Shown here: one piece after another, positions 16,838 through 25,153 of the stretch | Numbering within the stretch: the first letter of the stretch is position 1 | How the letters are laid out: each line of letters opens with the position of its first letter | Assembly (NCBI GenBank): GCA_027297435.1 | Contig: JAPUIA010000053.1 | Coordinates: 1 to 47,666, forward strand | Source of the DNA: Gammaproteobacteria bacterium | GTDB lineage: Bacteria; Pseudomonadota; Gammaproteobacteria; Pseudomonadales; Azotimanducaceae | DNA: 47,666 nucleotides | Reading direction: 5' to 3' | The notes under the pieces: generated by a model | What the model saw: only the letters and a program-made list of their open reading frames with translations | The model's database searches: none | What the model was told of the DNA's origin: nothing | Translations under genes and position numbers: made by a program

Positions 16838-17835
16838 AGGAACTCGTGCGACATACCGCAGGCTACATCGCGTCGGTGCAACAGCCGAACGGCGCAATTC
16901 CTTGGTTTGCCGAAGGTACGATCGACCCTTGGGACCATGTGGAAGCAGCCATGGGTCTCTCCATCGCCGGCGCTTGGACGGAAGCAAAGGCCGCCTATCT
17001 ATGGCTTGCAAGCCAGCAACGCCCAAACGGATCGTGGATGGCCGCCTATCAGGGCGATAGCGTAGTCGACGGCACGCGAGCCGAAACCAACTTCGTGGCT
17101 TACGTCGCAACCGGCGTGTGGCTTCACTATCTCGTCTCGAACGACGACGCTTTTGTTGAGACCCTGTGGCCGACCGTACGGCGCGCGATCGATTTTACCC
17201 TGAGCTTGCAGGCGCCAACCGGGGAAATTTACTGGGCATGGGATACCCGCACCGGAATCAACAAAGACGCGCTCGTCACCGGCTCCAGTTCGATCTACAA
17301 GAGCCTCGATTGTGCCATTCACATTGCCGAGACGATGAACGACGCGGACGTCGCCGAAATCTGGCATTCGGCCCGGAAGGCGTTAGGCAATTGTCTGCGC
17401 GACCGGCCTCAGCGCTTCGACCGCACGTGGCCGTCGAAGCAGCACTATTCGATGGATTGGTTCTACCCGGTTCTCACCGGCGTGGTGACCCACGATGACG
17501 CACGCACACGCATCGATCTCCGTTGGCAGGAGTTCGTCGAACCCGGACTCGGCTGCCGGTGCGTCGTACATCGGCCCTGGGTAACGGTGGCGGAGACTTC
17601 TGAACTGACGATGTCGTGCCTCGCCGCCGGCCAACACGAGCGGGCCGAGCAGCTGTTCGACGATATGCGACGATTTCAGGCTGAGGACGGATCTTGGTGG
17701 ACTGGTTTCGCCTTCGAGGACGACGTGCTGTGGCCCGACGAACGTCCGACTTGGACAGCGGGTGCGGTGTTGTTGGCGGCAGATGCCCTCGCCGGGTTAA
17801 CGCCGGCGAGTCGGTTGTTCATCGAGCACACTTAG
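16834..17835 (+). CDS. Alpha-toroid protein with prenyltransferase/squalene-cyclase-like repeats
   Basis: The ATG at 16834 overlaps the previous stop and gives 333 residues. Repeats of the type Q-x-x-x-G-x-W recur: YIASVQQPNGAIPWF, LASQQRPNGSW, LSLQAPTGEIYWAWDT and FQAEDGSWWTGFAF. They mark the alpha/alpha toroid shared by terpene cyclases, prenyltransferase beta subunits and some glycosidases. I do not see the DxDD motif of class II cyclases, so cyclase activity is doubtful. The strict operon with a glycosyltransferase and methyltransferase says they work on one product, perhaps a modified sugar lipid. The function is not known. Confidence 0.75.
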   Translation: MKELVRHTAGYIASVQQPNGAIPWFAEGTIDPWDHVEAAMGLSIAGAWTEAKAAYLWLASQQRPNGSWMAAYQGDSVVDGTRAETNFVAYVATGVWLHYLVSNDDAFVETLWPTVRRAIDFTLSLQAPTGEIYWAWDTRTGINKDALVTGSSSIYKSLDCAIHIAETMNDADVAEIWHSARKALGNCLRDRPQRFDRTWPSKQHYSMDWFYPVLTGVVTHDDARTRIDLRWQEFVEPGLGCRCVVHRPWVTVAETSELTMSCLAAGQHERAEQLFDDMRRFQAEDGSWWTGFAFEDDVLWPDERPTWTAGAVLLAADALAGLTPASRLFIEHT

Positions 17836-17837
17836 TT

Positions 17838-17897
17838 GGGGTCAGAGTAAAGTGCCAGAGTAAACACATATTTCCTCTGGCACTTTACTCTGACCCC
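17838..17897. terminator. Perfect 23-bp inverted repeat between convergent genes
   Basis: The arm 17838-17860 starts GGGGTCAGAGTAAAGTGCC and its exact reverse complement is 17875-17897, with a 14-base loop. It lies 2 bases after the toroid gene stop and 2 bases before the methyltransferase stop, so it can serve both as terminator. The GGGGTCAGAGTAAAGT core recalls repeats that surround REP-associated tyrosine transposase (RAYT) genes in other gammaproteobacteria; that link is from memory. Confidence 0.8.
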
Positions 17898-17899
17898 GA

Positions 17900-18511
17900 T
17901 TAACGACGTTGCAAAACGCCCAGCGTCTTGGTCATCTCACGTTCTTCGAACTCACCCGATGCCAGCGCCAGCCGGTAGATCTCGTAAGGCGCCTGGCCGC
18001 CGTCGTCAGGATCCGGAAAGATGTCGTGAATCGCAAGGTAGCCGCCGCTCGCAACGTGAGGGGCCCAAGCCGCATAGTCGGCCATGGCCGCAGCCAGGCT
18101 ATGGCCACCATCGATGAACACCAGCTGCAAAGGCGTCGTCCAATGGCGCCCCACCAACTCTGACGCAGCCACGATGGGGACAACCGTGTCCTCCAGATCA
18201 GCCAAGGCCAGGGTGCGCCGAAACATTCGAAACGAGTCCATGCGTTCGGCGGCAGCATCGTAAAGCGCTGGATCGTGATATGCCTCACCCACTTGGTGCT
18301 CTTCCGACCCGCGATGATGATCTACGGCATACAACACGGCACCCTGCGCCCGGCACGCGCTAGCGAGGTAGATGGTCGATTTTCCACAGTAACTGCCGAC
18401 CTCCAAGCACGGACCCGATGCACTGACTGCAAACGCAAGATCGTATAACCGCGCCCCCTCATCAGGGTCGAGAAAGCCCTTAACCTCGTTCGGATCCAAC
18501 GCAAACCGCAT
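17900..18511 (-). CDS. Class I SAM-dependent methyltransferase (Methyltransf_24-like)
   Basis: The 203-residue protein starts at ATG 18511, preceded by AAGGGAGC. The SAM loop is LEVGSYCGKSTIYLASA and the acidic residue that holds SAM is in VDHHRGSEEHQ. VFIDGGHSLAAAMADYAAW and GGYLAIHDIFPD follow the pattern of the cephalosporin hydroxylase/O-methyltransferase-like family. It is convergent with the three-gene operon at 14829-17835 and shares the inverted repeat at 17838, so a linked function is plausible but not proven. Substrate unknown. Confidence 0.83.
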   Translation of the reverse strand: MRFALDPNEVKGFLDPDEGARLYDLAFAVSASGPCLEVGSYCGKSTIYLASACRAQGAVLYAVDHHRGSEEHQVGEAYHDPALYDAAAERMDSFRMFRRTLALADLEDTVVPIVAASELVGRHWTTPLQLVFIDGGHSLAAAMADYAAWAPHVASGGYLAIHDIFPDPDDGGQAPYEIYRLALASGEFEEREMTKTLGVLQRR

Positions 18512-18653
18512 GCTTGCTCCCTTCGCAGCGCCAAAACCGTAACAAAGTCGCAAAAGGCGATTGCTTTTTCAACTAAACTCACTACTATTCGCGACCCGGC
18601 AGTTCCGTAACAAAGCTTCAGCAACGGACCGGAGTCTTAGCAGGATGAGAAAC

Positions 18654-18797
18654 ATGGACGAAGCAACCTCCCCCGAGACGGAAGACCAGCCAGTCTCCAC
18701 CATCATGCTCGCGACTGACGAGCTAGTCGTCGCCCACGAACGTATGGGCACGCCCGTCGATGAAGAAAACGACGTCTTCGTGCTGGGCTACAACTAA
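18654..18797 (+). CDS. Small acidic peptide, 47 residues, unknown function
   Basis: The ORF has ATG 18654 with AGGATGAG 6 bases upstream; an ATG at 18645 would make it 50 residues but lacks a ribosome site. The peptide is acidic (MDEATSPETEDQPV, with VDEENDVFVLGYN at the end) and has a short central hydrophobic stretch (STIMLATDELVVA). No family was recognised. It lies 143 bases from the start of the opposite-strand methyltransferase, so it is divergent from it. It could be a small regulator, a substrate or a spurious ORF. Confidence 0.4.
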   Translation: MDEATSPETEDQPVSTIMLATDELVVAHERMGTPVDEENDVFVLGYN

Positions 18798-18866
18798 CCT
18801 AGGCGTCCCCGAAAAAGTCCGTCCTGGACAGCGATGTCGCCTGGCTCAAACTTCGTTTGCGCTTTG

Positions 18867-18978
18867 CAGTTTGGGCAAGCCCAAACTGCCGTAAGTGTTG
18901 CTTGCAACACGACAGGCTCGCGCCGAGCTTCGCTCGCGGCAGGGCGCCCCTGCGATGCAGGGACCCATGCCCTGCATC
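18867..18978. repeat. Cluster of strong hairpins between convergent genes
   Basis: CAGTTTGGGC-AA-GCCCAAACTG (18867-18888) is a 10-bp stem. GCAGGG-CGC-CCCTGC spans 18939-18953. GATGCAGGG-N7-CCCTGCATC (18954-18978) is a 9-bp stem. They fill most of the gap 18798-18991, where no other gene is visible. Terminator action for both sides is the simplest reading. Confidence 0.6.
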
Positions 18979-18991
18979 GGCCGCAGGCCGA

Positions 18992-19174
18992 CTAGCCTAC
19001 GACCGCGAACACGACGAAAAATACCAGCGGTAAACCTATCAAGTAGTAGGTCACCAGGTTCAACAAGTCGTTCTGCTGCTGATCGTCGCTCAAACTCAGT
19101 TTGGCGCCCAATATTAGCCATAGGCCGCCTGCCACGACGAACGTCATGACGAGGGTCAATATTCCGGCGGCCAC
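18992..19174 (-). CDS. Small two-span membrane protein of unknown function
   Basis: The 60-residue protein starts with GTG at 19174 after AGGGGTTAGC. It has two hydrophobic segments, GILTLVMTFVVAGGLWLILG and LVTYYLIGLPLVFFVVFAVV, with a polar loop (SLSDDQQQNDL) between. It resembles many small uncharacterised membrane proteins next to metabolic genes. Its start is 14 bases after the end of the SDR gene on the same strand, so the two may share a transcript. Confidence 0.6.
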   Translation of the reverse strand: MAAGILTLVMTFVVAGGLWLILGAKLSLSDDQQQNDLLNLVTYYLIGLPLVFFVVFAVVG

Positions 19175-19188
19175 GCTAACCCCTAACC

Positions 19189-20061
19189 TTATGTTGAGCT
19201 GAGTTGCAGCATGCCCCTCGGCTTGGCGCCGGTCAGATCGGAGATCTTCTCGTAGTTGTCGGCGATGTCTTCGGCGGTCGCGTCCAAGCCCAGATTGACG
19301 CCTTGATTCTCGACGATACAGGCGATGGAATATTGACCGCCTTGCGCTTGAATGATGACACCGTTGGGCGCGTCTTCAGAGCAAAGGTAGATCACGGCCG
19401 GCGTAACCAACTCCGGGCCGAATGCTTTCGCCACGTCCTCGGGCATCAAGTCTTCGGTCATCCGAGTAGCGGCAACCGGCGCGATGGTGTTGGTATGAAT
19501 GTTGTACTTCGCGCCCTCAATCTTGAGTGAGTGCATGAGGCCAACTTGGCCGAGTTTGGCGGCGCCATAGTTGGTTTGACCGAAGTTGCCGTAGAGACCG
19601 GTGGGTGATGTCGTCATGACGACACGACCATAGTTCTGCTCGCGCATGATGGGGAAAACCTCGCGAGTGACGTGCGCTGCACCCATCAAGTGCACGTCGA
19701 TGACCATCTGAAAATCATCCATCTCCATCTTGGCGAACGACTTGTCGCGCAAGATACCGGCGTTGTTGATCAAGATATCGACCCTGCCCCACGCGTCCAT
19801 GGCATCTTGCACCATGCTTTTCGCGCCTTGCCGGTCGGCTACGGAACCACCGTTGGCGATGGCTTCGCCACCGGCCGCTTTGATCTCGTCGACCACACCA
19901 TCGGCAGCGTCGGAGCTACCGCCGGTGCCATCCAGCGCGCCACCCAGGTCGTTGACCACGACCTTGCAACCGCGCTTGGCAAGCTCCAACGCATGGCAAC
20001 GGCCCAAACCGCCACCGGCCCCAGTCACGATGGCAACTTTGTTTTCGAACGAATACGTCAT
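19189..20061 (-). CDS. SDR-family hydroxyacyl-type dehydrogenase
   Basis: The 290-residue protein begins MTYSFENKVAIVTGAGGGLG with the TGxxxGxG cofactor loop of classical short-chain dehydrogenases. INNAGILRDKSFAKM and TSPTGLYGNFGQTNYGAAKLG hold the NNAG, Ser and YxxxK catalytic features. It matches the (3R)-hydroxyacyl-CoA dehydrogenase-like branch (the first part of the eukaryotic multifunctional enzyme 2) by KSFAKMEMDDFQMVIDVHL. NAD(P)+ use and a fatty acid or steroid substrate are likely at family level. It ends near the nqr block but is separated from it by a repeat-rich 430-base gap. Confidence 0.87.
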   Translation of the reverse strand: MTYSFENKVAIVTGAGGGLGRCHALELAKRGCKVVVNDLGGALDGTGGSSDAADGVVDEIKAAGGEAIANGGSVADRQGAKSMVQDAMDAWGRVDILINNAGILRDKSFAKMEMDDFQMVIDVHLMGAAHVTREVFPIMREQNYGRVVMTTSPTGLYGNFGQTNYGAAKLGQVGLMHSLKIEGAKYNIHTNTIAPVAATRMTEDLMPEDVAKAFGPELVTPAVIYLCSEDAPNGVIIQAQGGQYSIACIVENQGVNLGLDATAEDIADNYEKISDLTGAKPRGMLQLSST

Positions 20062-20491
20062 TGGGTGTCGACTCCTGTGTTCGAGGTTCGAGCAGTCTGC
20101 CGGACTTAGACCGCCGTAGCGAGGGGAAGCCAATCGCGAAGCGATTGGGAACCGGGTCTGGGGATTTTGGCGCGCCTTTGAGGAGAATATCGAGCCATAT
20201 TTGACGATGAAGGCGCGCCTTTGACGCAAAGGCCCGCCAAAAAACCGTCAAAACCCGGCTTTTCCGCAATAGGTGAGCGAGTGTCCCGTCCATAAATAGG
20301 TGTGCAAATAGGGTGAGTGATTTTTGTCGCTGGCAAGGCACGACGACGGGTGTCTTTCAGACACCTTACGAGTTGGCCTCGCAAACTCGGACGACAACCC
20401 GAAGGGTTGGCGCCCACACCGGGAGGAGGAGTAACACGGTCAACGGCGAAAAAGACAAGCAAATTTGTGAAGTTATTTCTGGGACAGGACA
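20062..20491. other. Gene-free repeat-rich gap where nqrF is expected
   Basis: No convincing gene is seen in these 430 bases. The 13-base string GGCGCGCCTTTGA occurs twice (20169-20181 and 20212-20224). GGTGTCTTTCAGACACC forms a hairpin near 20350. GGGACAGGACACT lies directly after the nqrE stop on the other strand and resembles the TGTCC-type strings near RAYT elements (recalled). Reading the minus strand after nqrE, there is no start that could give NqrF. The stretch looks like the scar of a rearrangement or insertion. Confidence 0.6.
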
Positions 20492-21100
20492 CTAAATGTC
20501 GATGCCTCCGAACGACATGAAGCAAAGGCTGATCAATCCCACCGATATGAAGGTGATGCCGAGACCACGCAACCCTTCCGGCACATCGCTGTACTTGAGT
20601 TTTTCGCGCACGCCCGCCAACACCGCGATGGCAAGCGCCCAGCCAACGCCGGCGCCGAGCCCGAACACCACGCTCTCAGCAAAGGTCTGGTCCTGTTCGA
20701 CCATGAACAGGGACGCCCCCAAAATGGCGCAATTGACCGTGATCAACGGCAGAAACACCCCGAGCGCGTTATAGAGGAACGGTACGAACCGATCCAGAAA
20801 CATCTCGAGGATCTGCACCATGGCAGCGATGACCCCGATGTAGGACAGGTAGCCGAGAAAGCTCAGATCTACGTCGGGCAAACCGGCCCACGCCAGCGCG
20901 CCTTCCCGCAGCAGATAGTTGTAGATGAGGTTGTTGACCGGCACGGTGATGCCAAGCACGACGATGACCGCGACGCCTAAGCCGATGGCCGTCGAGATCT
21001 TCTTGGAGATGGCGATGAACGTACACATCCCCAGGAAGAAGGTCAGCGCCATGTTCTCGATGAACACGGTGCGGATGAATATGCCGAGGTAGTGCTCCAC
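20492..21100 (-). CDS. nqrE: Na+-translocating NADH:quinone reductase subunit E
   Basis: The 202-residue protein is highly hydrophobic with six likely membrane spans. Cys residues in [12 protein letters not shown] and [12 protein letters not shown] are at the places where NqrD and NqrE of Vibrio cholerae hold an intramembrane iron centre. NqrE sits in the membrane core that moves sodium. It follows nqrD by 1 base. It is the last nqr gene in the window; the following nqrF is absent. Confidence 0.95.
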   Translation of the reverse strand: MEHYLGIFIRTVFIENMALTFFLGMCTFIAISKKISTAIGLGVAVIVVLGITVPVNNLIYNYLLREGALAWAGLPDVDLSFLGYLSYIGVIAAMVQILEMFLDRFVPFLYNALGVFLPLITVNCAILGASLFMVEQDQTFAESVVFGLGAGVGWALAIAVLAGVREKLKYSDVPEGLRGLGITFISVGLISLCFMSFGGIDI

Positions 21101-21101
21101 G

Positions 21102-21764
21102 TTACATCGCCTCGGTGTATTGCACGTTGGCGGCTATCTCATACTCGACTTCCTCGACCTGGTCGGTCTTCCATGAACGAATCGCCCAGATGAAAAGTCC
21201 GATGATGAAGAAGGCGCTGGGTGACAACAGCAGCAAGCCGTTGGTGTAGTACCAACCACCATCGGTGACCCGCGGCAGGATCTCGAAGCCGAGCAACGTG
21301 CCATTGCCCAAGGGCTCGCGCACCAGCGCGACACCGATGAGAATAACGCTGTAGCCCAGCGCGTTGCCAAAACCGTCCAACGCTGAAAGGTAGGGTCCGT
21401 TTTGCATCGCAAAGGCTTCCGCACGTCCCATGACGATACAGTTCGTGATGATCAACCCGACGAATACCGACAGGCTTTTCGAGATGTCATACGCCACCGC
21501 TTGCAGCACCTGGTCGACGACGATCACCAGCGAGGCGATGATCGTCATCTGCACGATGATGCGAATGTTGGTCGGCACCTGATTTCTGACGATCGATACC
21601 GCAACGTTGGACATGGTGGTCACGAAGATGACCGCCACACACATCACCAACGTCGTCGACATGTTGACCGTCACCGCCAGCGCCGAGCAGACGCCTAACA
21701 CCTGTAACGCGATTGGGTTGTTGTCGAAGATCGGATCGACGAGTACTTCTTTGGGCGTTGGCAT
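21102..21764 (-). CDS. nqrD: Na+-translocating NADH:quinone reductase subunit D
   Basis: The 220-residue protein is a hydrophobic subunit with about six spans. [18 protein letters not shown] and [17 protein letters not shown] carry the cysteines that pair with those of NqrE. It is homologous in fold to NqrE with inverted topology. It starts 6 bases after the nqrC stop and overlaps none. The ATG at 21764 agrees with the usual MxTxKEV-type N-terminus ([18 protein letters not shown]). Confidence 0.95.
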   Translation of the reverse strand: MPTPKEVLVDPIFDNNPIALQVLGVCSALAVTVNMSTTLVMCVAVIFVTTMSNVAVSIVRNQVPTNIRIIVQMTIIASLVIVVDQVLQAVAYDISKSLSVFVGLIITNCIVMGRAEAFAMQNGPYLSALDGFGNALGYSVILIGVALVREPLGNGTLLGFEILPRVTDGGWYYTNGLLLLSPSAFFIIGLFIWAIRSWKTDQVEEVEYEIAANVQYTEAM

Positions 21765-21770
21765 GCGTGT

Positions 21771-22610
21771 TTAGTCCCTATCTCCAGATTTTTGCTGCAA
21801 GTCGGTTCGCAAGGCGGCGAAGAACGGACCAAACCCCAGTTCACCCGTCCAAAAGTTCACGAGATTCTCGACACCGCGGGTCGTGAGCGTAGCGCCGGAT
21901 AGCGCATCCACTTCGAAGCGTGCGTCGCTGTTCGACTCGGGCGAGCGAATCTTGACGAGTCGAACGGCTGGCTCACCCGCATCGTCGAACAACGCGACAC
22001 CGGGCCACAGCGCTTTCCAGGCGGGATTGTCCACCTCGCCGCCGAGGCCAGGCGTTTCTTTGTGCTGATGAAATCCCAAACCGGCGATCGTCGAGAGATC
22101 GCCCTCAACCGCGAGGTAGCCGAACAAGGTGCCCCACAATCCATAGCCTCGCACCGGTAGAACCAGTTTCTCGATACCGGATTCGCCCGCGATCACGTAC
22201 ACGAGGGATACCTTTTCGCGGCGACCGATGACGGCAATGTCTTCATCGACCGTCAGCTCGCGCGACAGTGCCGCAACTCTCGCGGATTTGATGGGGTCAA
22301 ACGTGGTGACATCGACGGCATCCACATAGCTGCCCGTGTCGAGATCGACCGCTCGGATGTCGAACTCGGCAAACAATTCTTCGATGCCACGACCGTCCGC
22401 TGCGCGTTTGCTGTCCTGCGGCAACATACCGGCGGCGCGCAGAATGTTCTGTTTGCGGTCGAGTTCTTTGTTGATTTCCTGTAGCGGCTTCAACACCACC
22501 GCTGCCGTCGACACGACGATCGAGCACACGAGGCACATGCTGATCGCAACCTTGAGAATGTTGCCCAAGCTATCTTTGTCAGAACCGTGGGGTCTGCCGG
22601 CATCAGCCAC
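21771..22610 (-). CDS. nqrC: Na+-translocating NADH:quinone reductase subunit C
   Basis: This 279-residue protein has one N-terminal membrane anchor (ILKVAISMCLVCSIVVSTAA) and an FMN-binding periplasmic domain. The covalent FMN acceptor is the Thr of SGAT (Thr241) in DALSGATLTT, matching the Dxx[ST]GAT target of the ApbE flavin transferase. GLGFHQHKETPGLGGEVDNP is the typical core. It overlaps nqrB by 8 bases. The N-terminal tail is a little longer than usual. No apbE is visible in this window. Confidence 0.95.
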   Translation of the reverse strand: MADAGRPHGSDKDSLGNILKVAISMCLVCSIVVSTAAVVLKPLQEINKELDRKQNILRAAGMLPQDSKRAADGRGIEELFAEFDIRAVDLDTGSYVDAVDVTTFDPIKSARVAALSRELTVDEDIAVIGRREKVSLVYVIAGESGIEKLVLPVRGYGLWGTLFGYLAVEGDLSTIAGLGFHQHKETPGLGGEVDNPAWKALWPGVALFDDAGEPAVRLVKIRSPESNSDARFEVDALSGATLTTRGVENLVNFWTGELGFGPFFAALRTDLQQKSGDRD

Positions 22611-23790
22611 GGGCGAGCCTCCGCTTGATGTTGGCTTGCACCACGAAGTGATCGATCAGCGGTGCAATCAAGTTACCGAACAGTATCGCAAGCATCATGC
22701 CTTCGGGGAACGCCGGATTGACTACCCGGATGAGCACGCACATCACGCCGATCAAGGCGCCGTATAGCCACCGCCCGACATCGGTCATCGCTGCCGATAC
22801 CGGATCGGTCGCCATGAATACGGTTCCGAATGCGAAGCCGCCGAGCACCAAATGCCACACCGGCGACACAGCGAACATCGGGTTTTCCGAAGGTATGGCG
22901 TTGAACGTGAGCGCCGCGGCCAGCATGCCAATAACGACACCGACCATGATTCGCCAGGAGGCGATGCGGGTCCAAGCGAGAAACGCACCACAAACTATGA
23001 TCGCCAACGTGGACGTTTCACCAAACGAGCCCGGCATGAAACCGAGGAACGCGTCCTGCCAACCGACCCCAAAATCGAGGCCCTGTGCCGCGTTGCCGAG
23101 AGGTGTGGCACGCGTGAAGCCATCGACGGCCACCCATATCGAGTCGCCCGACATCTGCGCCGGATAAGCAAAATAGAGAAACGCACGACCCACGAGCGCC
23201 GGGTTCAGGAAATTCTTGCCCGTGCCGCCAAACACCTCTTTGCCGATCACCACGCCAAACACGATACCGATGGCGGCCATCCAGAGCGGCGTGGTTGGGG
23301 GTAGCACCAACGTGAACAGGATCGACGTTACGAAGAAGCCTTCGTTGACCTCATGGCCGCGTTTGGAAGCAAACCAGATCTCGAAAACGATTCCGGCGCC
23401 GAACACCACCGCATACAACGGAATGAAGTAAGCGAGGCCGTGATAGATGTTGTCCCAGGTGCTGTTCGGATCGTAGCTTGAAAACGTATCGAGAAAGATG
23501 AACCGCCAGTTGTCGACGCTGGTCAGTCCAGTGGCTTGCATGGCCTCGTTCGCCTGCAGACCGACGAAATAGCTGCCCACGAGTACCGGCACGAACGCAC
23601 ACAGCCAAACCGTGATCATGATGCGCTTGAGGTCTAACCCGTCGCGCACGTGGGAAGCGCCCGCAGTTACCGTACCCGGTGTGTAAAGTGCCGTGTCGAT
23701 GGCCTCGAAGATCGGAAACGCCCACGGAAATCTGCCGTCCTCGTCGAAGTAGGGGGCGATCTTGTCGAGCAGCGAACGGAGGGGTTTCAT
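22603..23790 (-). CDS. nqrB: Na+-translocating NADH:quinone reductase subunit B
   Basis: The 395-residue membrane subunit starts at ATG 23790 (MKPLRSLLDKIAPYFDEDG). DGFTRATPLGNA holds the covalent FMN acceptor Thr229 at the place of the flavinylation motif. VFGGTGKNFLNPALVGRAFL is a conserved membrane stretch. NqrB is the largest subunit, binding FMN, riboflavin and ubiquinone. The N-terminal MKPLRSL region fits the family, while the longer open frame upstream does not. Confidence 0.96.
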   Translation of the reverse strand: MKPLRSLLDKIAPYFDEDGRFPWAFPIFEAIDTALYTPGTVTAGASHVRDGLDLKRIMITVWLCAFVPVLVGSYFVGLQANEAMQATGLTSVDNWRFIFLDTFSSYDPNSTWDNIYHGLAYFIPLYAVVFGAGIVFEIWFASKRGHEVNEGFFVTSILFTLVLPPTTPLWMAAIGIVFGVVIGKEVFGGTGKNFLNPALVGRAFLYFAYPAQMSGDSIWVAVDGFTRATPLGNAAQGLDFGVGWQDAFLGFMPGSFGETSTLAIIVCGAFLAWTRIASWRIMVGVVIGMLAAALTFNAIPSENPMFAVSPVWHLVLGGFAFGTVFMATDPVSAAMTDVGRWLYGALIGVMCVLIRVVNPAFPEGMMLAILFGNLIAPLIDHFVVQANIKRRLARG

Positions 23791-23797
23791 TCGAACT

Positions 23798-25141
23798 CTA
23801 CCCCTCCTTCTCGATGGTCGTGAGCACGTCACGCAAGATCGGGCCATATTCGTACTTGCAGGGGCACGCATACGTGCAGAGCGCGATATCGTCCTCGTCG
23901 AGCTCCAGGCATCCTAGGTTGATGGCCATCTCGATATCGCCCGTCAGCAAGCTTCGCAGTAACTGGGTCGGCAAGATGTCGAGAGCCATCACCCGTTCAT
24001 AGGTGCCGATAGGCACCATGCCTCTCGGGCTGCCGTTGGTACTTGTGTTGAACTGTACCCAATCGCGGCCGATCCGCTTGGAAACATAGATGGGCAGCAC
24101 CGAATGGCGATTGAAGCCGGAGGTGAGGTAGCCAAACATGCGACGTTTGCGATCTTCGGCAAGGACCGATATCTGGCAGTGGTAGCGTCCGAGATAGGCC
24201 CACGGCCCCTGCGCCGCACGACCTGCCAAAACCGAGCCGGAGATCACCCTAAGTTCCCCGGACTCGAGTTCACCCGCGGTCAGTTCATCGAGACTGGCGC
24301 CTAGCACGGTCCGCAAGAGCCTCGGTTTCTGCACCACCGGACCGGCGAGCGCAACAACCCGCTCGTTGACCAGTTCGCCTTGCTGAAAAGACGCGCCAAT
24401 CGCGATCACATCTTGGTAATTGATGAACCACACGGTCTTGTTGGCGCTGACAGGATCCAGAAAGTGAATGTGCGTGCCTGGCAATCCGGCCGGATGAATG
24501 CCGGAAAATTCTTCGACGACAAGGCGAGGGTCGGTGCCGCTCGGTAGAAACTTACCGGCCTCTTGGCAAACGAAAACGTTGCCCTCGGTGAGTTTGGCCA
24601 GGACGTCCAGACCGAGCGCGAATTCCACCGCCCGATTCTCGACGACGACGACCGGGTCCGCCGCCAGCGGGTTGGTGTCGATGGCGGTAACGAACAAAGA
24701 GTGCGGCTCGGAATTTACGCCGGGTACCTTGCTATAGGGGCGTGTGCGCAAACTGGTCCACAACCCGCTGGCTACCAGGTGTTCGACCACCACATCCCTC
24801 GCCAGATTGCCGATTTCCTTAGCGCTATAGCTCGGCAAGGTTTCGGCATCATCGCCCGCCACTTCGATCACGACGCTCTGCAACACGCGTTTCTCACCAC
24901 GGTGGATGCCGCTAACGGTGCCGGCCGCCGGTGCCGTGTAACGCACGCCCTCGTTCTTCTTGTCGGTGAACAACAATTGGCCGCGCTTTACCGTGTCGCC
25001 TTCGCGAACGGCCATGGTCGGTTTCATGCCCGGATAGTCGTCACCGATCAAGGCGACATTGCGGACGTGGCGTGCATCCTCAATGCGCTGCTCCGGTCGT
25101 CCTCCAATCGGAAGATCGAGCCCGTTCTTGATTTCGATCAT
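23798..25141 (-). CDS. nqrA: Na+-translocating NADH:quinone reductase subunit A
   Basis: The 447-residue cytoplasmic subunit begins [18 protein letters not shown], the standard NqrA N-terminus. [25 protein letters not shown], a biotinyl-lipoyl-like fold, and [32 protein letters not shown] near the C-terminus are family hallmarks. It is needed for ubiquinone-site formation with NqrB. It starts 12 bases after gap stop, with nqrB after 7 bases. Confidence 0.97.
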   Translation of the reverse strand: MIEIKNGLDLPIGGRPEQRIEDARHVRNVALIGDDYPGMKPTMAVREGDTVKRGQLLFTDKKNEGVRYTAPAAGTVSGIHRGEKRVLQSVVIEVAGDDAETLPSYSAKEIGNLARDVVVEHLVASGLWTSLRTRPYSKVPGVNSEPHSLFVTAIDTNPLAADPVVVVENRAVEFALGLDVLAKLTEGNVFVCQEAGKFLPSGTDPRLVVEEFSGIHPAGLPGTHIHFLDPVSANKTVWFINYQDVIAIGASFQQGELVNERVVALAGPVVQKPRLLRTVLGASLDELTAGELESGELRVISGSVLAGRAAQGPWAYLGRYHCQISVLAEDRKRRMFGYLTSGFNRHSVLPIYVSKRIGRDWVQFNTSTNGSPRGMVPIGTYERVMALDILPTQLLRSLLTGDIEMAINLGCLELDEDDIALCTYACPCKYEYGPILRDVLTTIEKEG

Positions 25142-25153
25142 GAAAAATCGTTT

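Noticed and set aside
17838-17897. Insertion sequence end
   Set aside because: There is no transposase gene adjacent, so only a repeat can be claimed.
18654-18797. Precursor peptide of a modified natural product
   Set aside because: No core motif or dedicated modifying enzyme beyond general methyltransferases; the idea is not supported.
20062-20491. A shortened nqrF or its remnant
   Set aside because: No recognisable NqrF start, ferredoxin or FAD motif was found in any frame by eye.
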